Assembly (NCBI RefSeq): GCF_020859565.1
Contig: NZ_JAJHUO010000030.1
Location: forward strand, 106,490-147,481
DNA length: 40,992 bases
Direction: 5' to 3'
Source: Saccharothrix luteola
Lineage (GTDB): Bacteria; Actinomycetota; Actinomycetes; Mycobacteriales; Pseudonocardiaceae
Shown piece after piece: positions 25,037-32,825 of the stretch. Numbering within the stretch: position 1 is the stretch's first letter; the number at the start of each line of letters is the position of its first letter. The notes beneath the pieces were generated by a model. That model saw only the letters and a program-made list of their open reading frames with translations, was not told the DNA's origin and made no database searches. The position numbers were made by a program, and so were the translations under genes.

Positions 25037-26452
25037 ATGACACGGGTGCCGAACGACGTCGAACCGACCTTGTCCGACCTCCGCGCGATGCTCGCGGACC
25101 AGGGTGCCCCCGATGAGGTGTTGCGACTGGTCGACGCCGCGATTGACGTGCCTGACGCGTTGGAGCGCCTGACCACGGCGGGCTTCGTCCAGCCGGTGGC
25201 CGACCTCGCGATGGCGTTCCTCGACGCCTTCACGCCGCTGCTGGAGCAGGGTTGCGGACCGTTGGACGCCGAGCTGTGCGCGTCCGAGTTCCTGGGTGCC
25301 ATGCGCGACAACGCCGATCCCCAGGACTTCCCGGACATGGTGGCCGCCATGATCGCCGACGCTGAGGCCACCGGTGAGGCGGAAGCCCTCGCGCTGGCGC
25401 GGTCGTTCGCGGTGCTCGCGCCGCCGGAGGTGCGGCCGGTCGCGTCCCAGGCCGCCGACCGCCTCGTCGCGACCGGGCTGAAGGACCCGAGGTGGACGCG
25501 GACGGTGGGCAAGCCGACCGTCGGCGCGTGCTTCGGCTACGCGGACCCGCGCGGCGCTCAGGAAGGGTTGGCGCTGACCTTCTCGTACGGCCGCAAGGCA
25601 CACGCCTTCGTCCTGCTCATCGACCACGACCTCGGCGGCCTCAAGGACTGCTTCGTCAGCGACCAGCCGAAGGCGATCCGGGCGGGGTACGTCGAGGCGG
25701 CCGGCGAACACGGCTTCCCGTTCCGCGAGTACACGCCCGAACAGGCACGCGCGATCGTGGCGGACGCGTTGGAACGCGACCCGTGCCCGGTCGAACCGGA
25801 CCAGGTCGAGGACGTGCGGTCCAACCTAGCCTTGCTGCGGCAGCGGCTGGAACTGCTCCCGGAGGCCGCGCCGACCGCCCTCGACACCAGCGTGCACCGC
25901 CTGAAGATCACCTTGCGCGGTTCGAAGCCGCCGATCTGGCGCCGCTTGGAGGTGCCGTCCGCCACGCCGCTGGTGCGGCTGCACCAGGTCGTCCAGGACG
26001 CGTTCGCCTGGGAGGACTACCACATGTGGGTCTTCGACACCCCGGACGGCGAGTACGGGATGCCCGACCCGGAACTGGGCCACGGCGACGCCGCGACCGT
26101 GGCGCTGGCCGACGTGGCGAAGGCACCCAAGGACCGCATCGGCTACCTGTACGACTTCGGTGACGCGTGGGACCACGACATCGTGGTGGAAGACGTGGTC
26201 CAAGCCGAGCCGGGTCTCGCCTACCCCCGCTGCCTGACCGGCCGCCGCGCCGCTCCACCGGAGGACAGCGGCGGCATTTGGGGCTACGCCGACCTGTGCG
26301 ACGTGCTGGCCGACCCGGAGCACCCCGAGCACGCGGACCGGCTGGAGTGGCTCGACCTGGACTCCGCCGCCGACTTCGACCCAGCCGCCTTCGACGCCGA
26401 CGAGGTGAACGAGTACCTCTCGCGCCAGGCGAAGGTCCTGGTCAAGGAATGA
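25037..26452 (+). CDS. Plasmid pRiA4b ORF-3-like family protein
   Basis: The C-terminal part of this 471-residue protein is a pRiA4b ORF-3 domain: VHRLKITLRGSKPPIWRR opens the beta sheet, LHQVVQDAFAWEDYHMWVF follows, and YDFGDAWDHDIVVED is the signature region (residues about 282-440). This family is common on plasmids and near mobile elements, with no established reaction. The N-terminal 280 residues are helical and acidic and are not recognised. ATG 37-25000 style numbering aside, the start could also be GTG 25025 or GTG 25046; CACGAT at 25033-25038 lies seven bases before the latter and would give a leaderless mRNA. The 128 bases before it show only a loose 9-bp inverted repeat. Confidence 0.85.
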   Translation: MTRVPNDVEPTLSDLRAMLADQGAPDEVLRLVDAAIDVPDALERLTTAGFVQPVADLAMAFLDAFTPLLEQGCGPLDAELCASEFLGAMRDNADPQDFPDMVAAMIADAEATGEAEALALARSFAVLAPPEVRPVASQAADRLVATGLKDPRWTRTVGKPTVGACFGYADPRGAQEGLALTFSYGRKAHAFVLLIDHDLGGLKDCFVSDQPKAIRAGYVEAAGEHGFPFREYTPEQARAIVADALERDPCPVEPDQVEDVRSNLALLRQRLELLPEAAPTALDTSVHRLKITLRGSKPPIWRRLEVPSATPLVRLHQVVQDAFAWEDYHMWVFDTPDGEYGMPDPELGHGDAATVALADVAKAPKDRIGYLYDFGDAWDHDIVVEDVVQAEPGLAYPRCLTGRRAAPPEDSGGIWGYADLCDVLADPEHPEHADRLEWLDLDSAADFDPAAFDADEVNEYLSRQAKVLVKE

Positions 26453-26547
26453 CGATCACGCCGACGACAACCCACGACGGCCGGCGAGGCGTTCGGCGGC
26501 GCCGTGCCGGCTGAACTCGACCCTGTTCATCCTCCGGTGAACATCGG

Positions 26548-26558
26548 GACCTAAGGTC
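26548..26558 (+). promoter_or_regulatory. Promoter with overlapping palindrome before the nuclease gene
   Basis: TAAGGT at 26552-26557 fits a -10 box and lies inside the perfect palindrome GACCTAAGGTC (26548-26558). A protein bound there would block the promoter. No -35 element is evident. Confidence 0.4.
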
Positions 26559-26596
26559 AACCCCACACGATCAGGTGACGACCGGTGGGACCGTCC

Positions 26597-27622
26597 ATGA
26601 CGCTCGCTCTTCTCGCCCCTTGCTACGGCAACCCCGACACGAGGAAACGGTTCCACGAAACGATCGAGGGCTCGATCGCCTTCGCACGGGAGCCCTATCG
26701 TTCACTTCTGTCCGAGACCGACCTGGCTCGGTTGCAGGAGTTGCACCCGTCCGGCGAAGCGCAGTTCTGGGGTGCGATCCCCCGTCACGACAAGCCCATG
26801 GAACGGTTGCGCTCCGGCGGCGTGGTGCTGTTCGTCGGCGAGAAGAAGATCAAGGCTACCGGCGAGATCGGACACCTGTTCCGCAACGAACCCTTGGCTG
26901 ACCTCCTCTGGAACCAGCACGCCAACGATTCGAGCTTCACCAACGTGTACAGCGTCCTCAACGTCCGGCTCACCGACTACCCGATCACCGACCTCTGGGG
27001 CATCGAAGGATTCACCGCAGGCGACTACGTGTACGGGCAACGCGTCGTCGAAGAGCCCCGGTCGTCACGCCTCATCACCGCTTTCGGCATCAACCCGGGC
27101 ACCGTGGAAGCGGAGTTGAGCTCCAAGCTGAACTCCGCCGCCGACCTGGTCGGACTGGACACCCGCGTGATCCCCGTCGAACGAACCCATGTGGACGTCG
27201 TCTGGCACCGGATCGCGGAGCGGCAGACCGCCCACGAGCGGGTCGAGGCTCGGCTGGTCGCCCACTACCGGGCTTTCCGCTCCGACGTCGAGATGCACAG
27301 TTTCGTCACGCCGAACGGCAAGCGGGCCGACCTGTACTACCGCGACGACGCGGATGTCGTGGTCATCGAGGCGAAGAGTCTGGCCACGCACGGGAAGGTG
27401 CGGGAGGCCGTCGCCCAACTGCTCGACTACGCGGTGGACAGCCCGGAGCCGGTCACCCGCCTGGTGGCCCTCTTCCCGGAGCGCCCCAGTACCGACGGCG
27501 TCGGTCTCCTGCACCGACTGGGAATCGACTGCGTCTACCGAACCAGCGATGACCTGTTCACCGCGGAACACGCACCCGACGATCGCCGCCGGTACATGCA
27601 CTTGGTGTGGCGGAGTCGCTGA
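26597..27622 (+). CDS. Predicted restriction-type nuclease: PUA/EVE-like plus PD-(D/E)XK
   Basis: This 341-residue protein has two parts. The N-terminal part (about 55-150) has the pattern FWGAIPRH, then SGGVVLFVGEKKIKATGEIG and FTNVYSVLNVRLTDYP, which is how PUA/EVE-like domains that read modified bases look: a small barrel with a ligand pocket. The C-terminal part has a PD-(D/E)XK core: Asp245 in KRADLYYRD, Glu258-Ala-Lys260 in VVVIEAKSLA and Gln274 in AVAQLLDYA, with a preceding helix Glu near 216. Such fusions act as modification-dependent (type IV) restriction enzymes, so defence against phages with modified DNA is a reasonable inference. The ATG at 26597 is 7 bases from GGTGGG; GTG 26585 is an alternative. 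It stands alone, without a methylase. Confidence 0.75.
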   Translation: MTLALLAPCYGNPDTRKRFHETIEGSIAFAREPYRSLLSETDLARLQELHPSGEAQFWGAIPRHDKPMERLRSGGVVLFVGEKKIKATGEIGHLFRNEPLADLLWNQHANDSSFTNVYSVLNVRLTDYPITDLWGIEGFTAGDYVYGQRVVEEPRSSRLITAFGINPGTVEAELSSKLNSAADLVGLDTRVIPVERTHVDVVWHRIAERQTAHERVEARLVAHYRAFRSDVEMHSFVTPNGKRADLYYRDDADVVVIEAKSLATHGKVREAVAQLLDYAVDSPEPVTRLVALFPERPSTDGVGLLHRLGIDCVYRTSDDLFTAEHAPDDRRRYMHLVWRSR

Positions 27623-27714
27623 GCGAAGCCGCCATCCGGAAGCAGGGCACCCCCTTCGAGGTGCCCGCCGGCGGGTTATCCCGGGTTCGGCTGCGCCCCA
27701 CCTCGCCGCCTCGC

Positions 27715-27755
27715 TACAGTCCGAAGTTGATTGACTACGGATCGCAGGGGGCGAC
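27715..27755 (+). promoter_or_regulatory. Promoter and leader of the decayed cassette
   Basis: TACAGT at 27715-27720 would be a -10 box. The leader has CCGAA..TG.TTGACTAC....GCA.GG in common with 33211-33245 (24 of 35 positions) and also resembles the leader at 22559-22601. It has outlived the decay of the gene behind it. Confidence 0.45.
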
Positions 27756-27985
27756 GTGGGCGAGACATTCGATCTCGGCTTCGAAGAGGGTGACGAAGAG
27801 GACCTCAGGCCGACGGCCTGCGGGGGAGGGATTCCGGCGGCGTCGTGACCGTGACGGTCGACGACTCGGCCGACGTGCTGTCAGTGGCGCTGGCGGCGCA
27901 GTGGAAGCAGGCCATTGACCCCAGGAGTCTGGGCTCGGCCGTCACAGCGGCGACGAACGCGGCCACCATGCAAGCACTCGCGAAC
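27756..27985 (+). pseudogene. Decayed YbaB-like gene (copy of 22602)
   Basis: From GTG 27756 the frame encodes GETFDLGFEEGDEEDL, like the acidic start of the protein at 22602, but it stops at 27846-27848. The homologous continuation resumes in another frame from about 27836: VVTVTVDDSADVLSVALAAQ, then KQAIDPRSLGSAVTAATNAAT, against VVTVTVNESAEFQAVSIA and RQSVDPRVLGSAVTQAANAA. So a frameshift and a deletion of about a dozen codons separate the two parts. Similarity ends near 27985, at about residue 88 of the intact protein; the second YbaB-like part and the following EspC and WXG genes are missing. Confidence 0.85.
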
Positions 27986-28019
27986 CGTCGCGGCCGAGTC
28001 GGACAACCCCCGCCACCCC

Positions 28020-28148
28020 GAGGTGCGATTCAGGATCGGTGTCTGGGCGTACCTGTGCCTGATGGCCTCACCTCCGGTGCTGGCCGGTGTCCTGTCTGTC
28101 GTGGGCCGCCGTCTCCTGGTCACTGCTCCACCTCCCGACCACCCGGGA
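28020..28148 (+). pseudogene. C-terminal fragment of a four-TM gene
   Basis: This stretch encodes VRFRIGVWAYLCLMASPPV, then LAGVLSVVGRRLLVTAPPP. It matches the last transmembrane segment and tail of the four-TM protein at 24375 (VGFTGEVWAYLLLLAAPSV, then VAGVLFFLGRALFRPPVAPP). Its first three membrane segments are absent. It follows the YbaB remnant within about 35 bases and runs in frame into the intact four-TM gene behind it, so it marks a deletion junction. Confidence 0.8.
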
Positions 28149-28166
28149 GTGACGGCTGCTCCGGCC

Positions 28167-28688
28167 ATGCCCTACCCGCCGCCACAGCGCCACGTGTGGA
28201 TTCCGGCGCCGCGCGCACACGCAGTCCGCGTGGCGTGCGGGCGGCTCGGCACCGCGATGCTCACCGTCGGTGCACTGTTGCCGCCGATCATCGTGCTGAT
28301 CGGCAGTCGACTGCCCCCGATCTACCCGGCGCTCGGTGTCCTGGGCTGGACCTTCGCCGCCATCGGCGTGGTCCAAGTGTTCATAGCGGCCAGCGTGCTC
28401 CGCGGTGCCCGCCGACACGTCACGGGCGAGCACCTGGATGTGCACGGGGCGCTGACGACACGCAGGTCACTCGCCGTGGTCTGGGGGTGTGGGCTGTTCA
28501 GCACGGTGTTCTCCGCTATCGCCCTGTGGCTCGGGCTCTCGACGGCGGCCGAAGGTCAGGCCGGGCTCGTCCACCACTCGGCCGCTGCGTGGGCGGTGCC
28601 GGCACTGGCGCTCGTGCCGGGAGCGTCCACCGGCGTCGCGTTCTTCGCCGGTCGGCGACTGTTCGCGCCACCGGTGTCCGCAAGATGA
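28167..28688 (+). CDS. Four-TM protein, copy 2
   Basis: This 173-residue paralogue of the proteins at 24375 and 33310 has the same plan: a Pro-rich start with an aromatic residue and IPAP (MPYPPPQRHVWIPAPRAH), a basic patch with Cys, four hydrophobic segments near residues 24-45, 50-77, 99-121 and 137-157, the loop LRGARRHVTGEHLDVHG, and the tail GRRLFAPPV. It is closest to the copy at 33310, sharing LPPIYPALGV in the loop after segment 1. ATG 28167 is preferred because the start matches copy 3; GTG 28149 (MTAAPAMPYP) is open too, and neither has a good ribosome site. The frame continues upstream through the four-TM fragment, so a fused product cannot be excluded. Confidence 0.75.
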   Translation: MPYPPPQRHVWIPAPRAHAVRVACGRLGTAMLTVGALLPPIIVLIGSRLPPIYPALGVLGWTFAAIGVVQVFIAASVLRGARRHVTGEHLDVHGALTTRRSLAVVWGCGLFSTVFSAIALWLGLSTAAEGQAGLVHHSAAAWAVPALALVPGASTGVAFFAGRRLFAPPVSAR

Positions 28689-28760
28689 CGAGCACTGTTA
28701 CCGCGCTGAACGGGTGATACCTGAAACGCGAAGCGACGTTCGTCCTATGACCCCGCGAAG

Positions 28761-28961
28761 TTGAACGACATCACCGAGTTCGTCAAGCGTCTCGACCCGC
28801 ACATGGCCGCGCCTGTCATCGAGACCAGCATCTGGCGCAGCACCAACGCCGAAGTCGATTTCGAGCCCAACGCGGCCGCACCCATCATGCGAACGCAGAA
28901 CATCGTCCACCTCGTGGAGGTCATCGCCGGTTGGTACGAGAAGGCGCCGGCAGCACTCTGA
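28761..28961 (+). CDS. Short ORF, possibly remnant of a larger gene
   Basis: From TTG 28761 a 66-residue product begins MNDITEFVKRLDPHMAAPVI and contains the well-formed stretch SIWRSTNAEVDFEPNAAAPI and a final helix. The frame is open back to 28725 without a better start and has no clear ribosome site. The sequence looks like the C-terminal end of a longer protein, so a truncated gene is as likely as a real small one. I recognise no family. Confidence 0.4.
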   Translation: MNDITEFVKRLDPHMAAPVIETSIWRSTNAEVDFEPNAAAPIMRTQNIVHLVEVIAGWYEKAPAAL

Positions 28962-29049
28962 CGCCGCGCTGGGACAAGCCCACGTGAGTGGACGGAGCCA
29001 GCGACACGCGAACCACAGGTGCGGTGTTCGTCGCCCCGCCCGTCACACT

Positions 29050-29077
29050 GCGCCTGATCGTCCGGCCGGTCAGGCGC
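29050..29077. terminator. Hairpin in the gap before the gene at 29181
   Basis: GCGCCTGA (29050-29057) pairs with TCAGGCGC (29070-29077) around a 12-base loop. It could end transcription from the left. The rest of the gap from 28962 to 29180 shows nothing else that I can identify. Confidence 0.4.
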
Positions 29078-29180
29078 GGTGGCGTCGCTGAGTGGGTGGG
29101 CGCTACTGCACGCGGGTGCTCTCGCCGCGCAGGCGGGTGAGGGGTGCTCACGATGGATTGCGACGCACGATCTTGAGAGC

Positions 29181-29630
29181 ATGTCGCAACGACGAAGAGC
29201 GCGCGCCCGCCGTCCCCGGCCCGATCCCGTGCGCGTGGAGGAGTTGGTGGCCTACCTCCGCGCCGACCGCGCGTGGCGGGACGAGGTGGCCAAGCGGCTG
29301 GTGGCGAGGCTGGACCAGAGGCTCGTGCGGTCGGCGCGGGCGTATGGGTGTCGGCCCATCGCGCACGTGGCGGAAGAGTTGGACAGCCAGGCTTGCGTCG
29401 ACCTCGGGCCCGGCGTGCCGTACCAGCTCGCCAAGGCGGTGTACGGGCAGGTCAGGTTGCGGGGTGCGGCGCGATTGCGGCAGACGGCGCGCAGCCTGCG
29501 GGTGCTCGGCGTGTACCTGTGCGGCAACGACTTGGCCGGGTGCCCGTGCACGGAGGCGTTGGCGCGTGATCCGCAACAGGCGCGGGTCGATCGCGTGGTG
29601 AGTGGCGCCTTGGACGGCGCGGGCTTCTAG
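29181..29630 (+). CDS. Hypothetical protein with C-terminal cysteine cluster
   Basis: This 149-residue protein is unrecognised. It starts very basic (MSQRRRARARRPRPDPVRVE), continues as several helices (EELVAYLRADRAWRDEVAKRL), and ends with CGNDLAGCPCTEALARDP, where three cysteines are close enough for a metal site. No membrane segment is present. ATG 29181 has GAGAG very close upstream, which is too near for a normal ribosome site; a leaderless mRNA is possible. It precedes the DUF72 gene by 26 bases in the same direction and could be co-transcribed with it. Confidence 0.6.
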   Translation: MSQRRRARARRPRPDPVRVEELVAYLRADRAWRDEVAKRLVARLDQRLVRSARAYGCRPIAHVAEELDSQACVDLGPGVPYQLAKAVYGQVRLRGAARLRQTARSLRVLGVYLCGNDLAGCPCTEALARDPQQARVDRVVSGALDGAGF

Positions 29631-29656
29631 CCGAACACGTTTGGGTGGTCACACCG

Positions 29657-30403
29657 ATGGGCAACATCGTCACCGTGGGCAAGATCCGAATCGGCACATC
29701 CGGCTGGCGTTATCCCGAGTGGCGTGGCGACTTCTACCCGCGAGGGTTGCAACAGCGGCTGGAATTGCAGTTCCTGTCACGACGCCTCGACACGGTCGAG
29801 ATCAACGGCTCGTTCTACGGGCTGCGCAAGCCGACGGACTTCAAGTCCTGGTTCGAACGCACCCCCGAGAACTTCGTGTTCGCCGTCAAAGGCCATCGGG
29901 AGATCACCCACACGAAGCGATTACGCGACGTCGGGAAGGACGTGGAGGAGTTCTTCGGCTCCGGTGTCCTCGACCTCGGGCCGAAGCTCGGGCCGGTCCT
30001 GTGGCAGCTACCGCCGACGCTGCCGTGGCGGCCCGAACGGCTCGCCGCGTTCCTGGAACTGCTGCCGGACCCGCCGGTCCGGCACGCGCTCGAAGTCCGC
30101 CACCCGAGCTGGGACACACCCGAACTGGTGGAGTTGTTGGCACAGCACGACGTCGCGCTCGTCGTCGCCGAATCTGCCGGCCGCTTCCCGGAACCGCGCG
30201 AGCTCACCACCGACTTCGTCTACGCCCGCCTGCACGGCGACGAAGAGCTTTACGTCAGCGCGTACTCCGACCCGGCCCTGGACCGCTGGGCCTCACGGTT
30301 CCGCGAGTGGTCGGTTTCGCGCGACGTGTACGTCTACTTCGACAACACGATGGGCGGCGCCGCGCCGTTCGACGCCCTCGCGCTCGCCGAACGCCTCGGC
30401 TGA
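29657..30403 (+). CDS. DUF72 family protein, copy 1
   Basis: This 248-residue DUF72 protein belongs to a TIM-barrel-like family of unknown activity related by fold to AP endonuclease/isomerase barrels. The family pattern is complete: RIGTSGWRYPEWRGDFYP at the start, VEINGSFYGL, FVFAVKGHREITH, VLWQLPP, HALEVRHPSW, FVYARLHG and VYVYFDNTMGG at the end. ATG 29657 is chosen; GTG 29645 is open but adds nothing conserved. A paralogue with about 35 extra residues in the middle lies at 31917. The stop is seven bases from the stop of the convergent N-acetyltransferase. Confidence 0.92.
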   Translation: MGNIVTVGKIRIGTSGWRYPEWRGDFYPRGLQQRLELQFLSRRLDTVEINGSFYGLRKPTDFKSWFERTPENFVFAVKGHREITHTKRLRDVGKDVEEFFGSGVLDLGPKLGPVLWQLPPTLPWRPERLAAFLELLPDPPVRHALEVRHPSWDTPELVELLAQHDVALVVAESAGRFPEPRELTTDFVYARLHGDEELYVSAYSDPALDRWASRFREWSVSRDVYVYFDNTMGGAAPFDALALAERLG

Positions 30404-30410
30404 GCCGCAG

Positions 30411-31148
30411 TCAACCGAGCCTGGGCACGCGGTCCAGCACGACGCCGAAGTGCTTGGCGTAGGCATCCAGCAGCGCGCCGTCGTCCAGCTCCTCGATCAC
30501 CTTGTCGTCACCGGTCGTGGTGATCAACTTGTTGTCCGCGATGGTGATCCGACCGGTCGCCGTCGGCAACGAGCACGTCGCACCACGCCGGAACGGCGAC
30601 TCCGGCCACGTCTGCTGGTACCAGCACGTCGCGCGGAACTCCTCCAACGCACGCGGGCGCAGTTCGAGGCGGTACTGGGGCACGCCGTTGAACAACACGT
30701 CCACGTCCCCCTCCGGGGTGTCGACCATCCGGAACACACCGGCGGGATCGTGCTGGTCCTCCCGGCTGACGAGGTCCAACGGCCGCAAGCTGAACCGCCC
30801 GAAACCGACGTCGACCAGCAGATCGCCCACGCGCAACGCCATGTGGTCGAACGGCGGCCCGTACGCGCCGTCGTTGAACACCTTGGCCGACAGCATCCGC
30901 ACGTCGTGCCCCAGCGCCCGCAGCAACGCCGCGAACGCCCCGTTGAGCTCGTAGCAGAACCCACCGCGGCGCCGGTTGACGATCTTGTCCACCAACAGGT
31001 CCTCGTCGAGCACGATGGCCTCGCCGAGGTGGATGCTCAGGTTCTCGAAGGGCACCGAGGCGACGTGCAGTTCGTGCAGCTCGACCAGGGTGCTCGCGCG
31101 CGTCGCGCCGATCCTGGCCAGGTAGGCGTCAAGTGTGCGGTCGTCCAT
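30411..31148 (-). CDS. nat: Arylamine N-acetyltransferase
   Basis: This 245-residue enzyme transfers acetyl groups from acetyl-CoA to arylamines and hydrazines, and relatives serve in aromatic antibiotic and lipid metabolism. The catalytic triad is visible: Cys65 in RRRGGFCYELNG, His102 in PFDHMALRV and Asp113 in LLVDVGFGRFS. The N-terminal VPFENLSIH motif is also typical. The ATG at 31148 is preferred over the GTG at 31163, which would add five residues. It is transcribed divergently from nothing known and sits 33 bases downstream of the winged-helix nuclease gene on the same strand. Confidence 0.95.
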   Translation of the reverse strand: MDDRTLDAYLARIGATRASTLVELHELHVASVPFENLSIHLGEAIVLDEDLLVDKIVNRRRGGFCYELNGAFAALLRALGHDVRMLSAKVFNDGAYGPPFDHMALRVGDLLVDVGFGRFSLRPLDLVSREDQHDPAGVFRMVDTPEGDVDVLFNGVPQYRLELRPRALEEFRATCWYQQTWPESPFRRGATCSLPTATGRITIADNKLITTTGDDKVIEELDDGALLDAYAKHFGVVLDRVPRLG

Positions 31149-31181
31149 GCGCACAACTTGCACCTTCGAGTGCGGTGGAGG

Positions 31182-31856
31182 TCAAGGCCAGTGGGCGTCG
31201 ACCGAGCCGTCGTCGCGCACGAGGAACACCGACAGGCGCATCGCGGTCACCGTCGTCTCGATCGTGCGCAGCAACGAACGGTAGGTCGGCACGTCCGGGA
31301 ACGCGAACGCCAGCTCGTCATCGGGGTGCTCCTGCCGGAGCTGGAGCACCTTCACCACCGCACCCGCGAACCACACCCGCGCCTGGGTGGCCGGTTGGGT
31401 CGGTTTGGCCTCGTGCACCCGACGAGGGTCGGCGTAAGACGTCGAGGGGTAACCCTTCACCTCGACGTGCAGCAGCGTTCCGGCGCGTTCGGCCCGAATG
31501 TCGGTGCCGCGCTCGCGGGCGGCGGTGTCCGCGACCCGCAACACCCGCCACCGCTCACCCACCAACCAGGAGACCACCCGATCCTGGACAGCGGCCTCCG
31601 TCCGGTCGACCACGTCTCGCGGTGGGGCCGTCAACCGAGTGGACGGCCGGGTGGGCGCAGGCCCTTCGGGCTCGAGCAGGCGGTTGCGGATGGGTCGGGC
31701 GAAGTCGTCCCGCGCGATGCGCCCTTCCCCGGCCAACTGGCGGCAGTAGATGTTCGCCTGCGAGTGGTTGGCGTGCAGCGCGTCCGCGATCTCGCGGTCG
31801 CTGAGCCCTTCCGGGTGCTCGGCGAGCAGTTGGAGAACGCGGTCGGCGAATCCCAC
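31182..31856 (-). CDS. Winged-helix plus PD-(D/E)XK nuclease-like protein
   Basis: This 224-residue protein begins with a helix-turn-helix or winged helix (residues 4-55: LQLLAEHPEGLSDREIADAL, then SQANIYCRQLAGEGRIAR), followed by a Pro-rich linker and a restriction-like fold. In that second part Glu87 lies in a helix (RTEAAVQDRV), Asp119 in RGTDIRAER and Glu132-Val-Lys134 in LLHVEVKGYPS, which fits PD-(D/E)XK enzymes such as Mrr or related VRR proteins. Start is GTG 31856 without a clear ribosome site. No methylase is nearby. It could be a solitary restriction or DNA-repair nuclease; the latter cannot be ruled out from sequence. Confidence 0.7.
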   Translation of the reverse strand: MGFADRVLQLLAEHPEGLSDREIADALHANHSQANIYCRQLAGEGRIARDDFARPIRNRLLEPEGPAPTRPSTRLTAPPRDVVDRTEAAVQDRVVSWLVGERWRVLRVADTAARERGTDIRAERAGTLLHVEVKGYPSTSYADPRRVHEAKPTQPATQARVWFAGAVVKVLQLRQEHPDDELAFAFPDVPTYRSLLRTIETTVTAMRLSVFLVRDDGSVDAHWP

Positions 31857-31916
31857 ACCGGCATGGTCCCACCCGCTCGCGGGGTACGCCGGAGATCATC
31901 CGGGTACCCCGCCAAC

Positions 31917-32765
31917 GTGACGGGCGAGGTGCGGATCGGGACGTCGGGTTGGGTGTACCCGACCTGGCGCGGGGCGTTCTACCCGGAAGGCCTGGTACAG
32001 CGGCGGGAGTTGGAGCACATTTCCCGGCTCCTCACGTCGGTCGAGTTGAACGGCTCCTTCTACTCCCTGCAACGCCCCTCCAGCTACCGGACGTGGGCGC
32101 GGCAGACGCCGGACGACTTCCTGTTCGCGGTCAAAGGCGGTCGGTTCATCACCCACCTCAAGCAGTTGCGCGACGTGGAGACCCCGTTGGCCAACTTCTT
32201 CGCCTCCGGCGTGCTCGCGCTCGGCCCCAAGCTCGGACCGGTGCTGTGGCAGTTGCCCCCGACGACCGCCTACGACCCCGACCGGCTGACCACGTTCTTC
32301 GACCTCCTCCCCCGCACCACGACCGCCGCCGCCGAACTCGCCGAACGGCACGACGACCGCCTGCCGGACGACCGCGCCTGGACCACCACGGACGCCGACC
32401 GGCCACTGCGGCACGCGCTGGAGGTCCGGCACCCGACGTTCCAGGTCCCGGAGTTCCACGACCTCCTCCGCGCGCACGGGATCGCGCTGGTCGTCTCCCA
32501 CTCCGCTGACCGGTTCCCCTACCTCGAAGACGTCACGGCGGACTTCGCCTACGTGCGGCTGCACGGCAACCAGGCCCTGTACGTCGGCAGCTACACCGAC
32601 GACGAACTGGACGAGTGGTCCGCGAAGATCCGCGCCTGGGCCGCCGACCACGACGTCTACGCGTACTTCGACAACGACACCGACGCCGTCGCACCGCACG
32701 ACGCCCTCCGCCTCGCCGAACGCCTCGCCCTGCCGAAACCCGGACCTGCCCACACAATCAGGTGA
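31917..32765 (+). CDS. DUF72 family protein, copy 2
   Basis: This 282-residue DUF72 protein is paralogous to the one at 29657. Shared motifs are RIGTSGWVYPTWRGAFYP, VELNGSFYSLQ, FLFAVKGGRFITH, LKQLRDV, VLWQLPP, HALEVRHPTF, FAYVRLHG and VYAYFDNDTD. An insertion of about 35 charged residues (AERHDDRLPDDRAWTTTDAD) follows the barrel middle and is absent from copy 1. The GTG at 31917 has no ribosome site and lies close to TACCCC, a poor -10 form, so the start is moderately certain. It is divergent from the winged-helix nuclease gene by 60 bases. Confidence 0.9.
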   Translation: MTGEVRIGTSGWVYPTWRGAFYPEGLVQRRELEHISRLLTSVELNGSFYSLQRPSSYRTWARQTPDDFLFAVKGGRFITHLKQLRDVETPLANFFASGVLALGPKLGPVLWQLPPTTAYDPDRLTTFFDLLPRTTTAAAELAERHDDRLPDDRAWTTTDADRPLRHALEVRHPTFQVPEFHDLLRAHGIALVVSHSADRFPYLEDVTADFAYVRLHGNQALYVGSYTDDELDEWSAKIRAWAADHDVYAYFDNDTDAVAPHDALRLAERLALPKPGPAHTIR

Positions 32766-32825
32766 ACGGCGGTCGCCAGGCCCCCGCACGGCCGCCGACC
32801 ACAGCACCCTGGAGCGGTGACCCCG

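Noticed and set aside
29724..31916. A very long plus-strand frame leading into the second DUF72 gene
   Set aside because: The part before 31917 overlaps DUF72 copy 1 in another frame and the N-acetyltransferase and nuclease genes on the other strand. Only the last 282 codons are DUF72.
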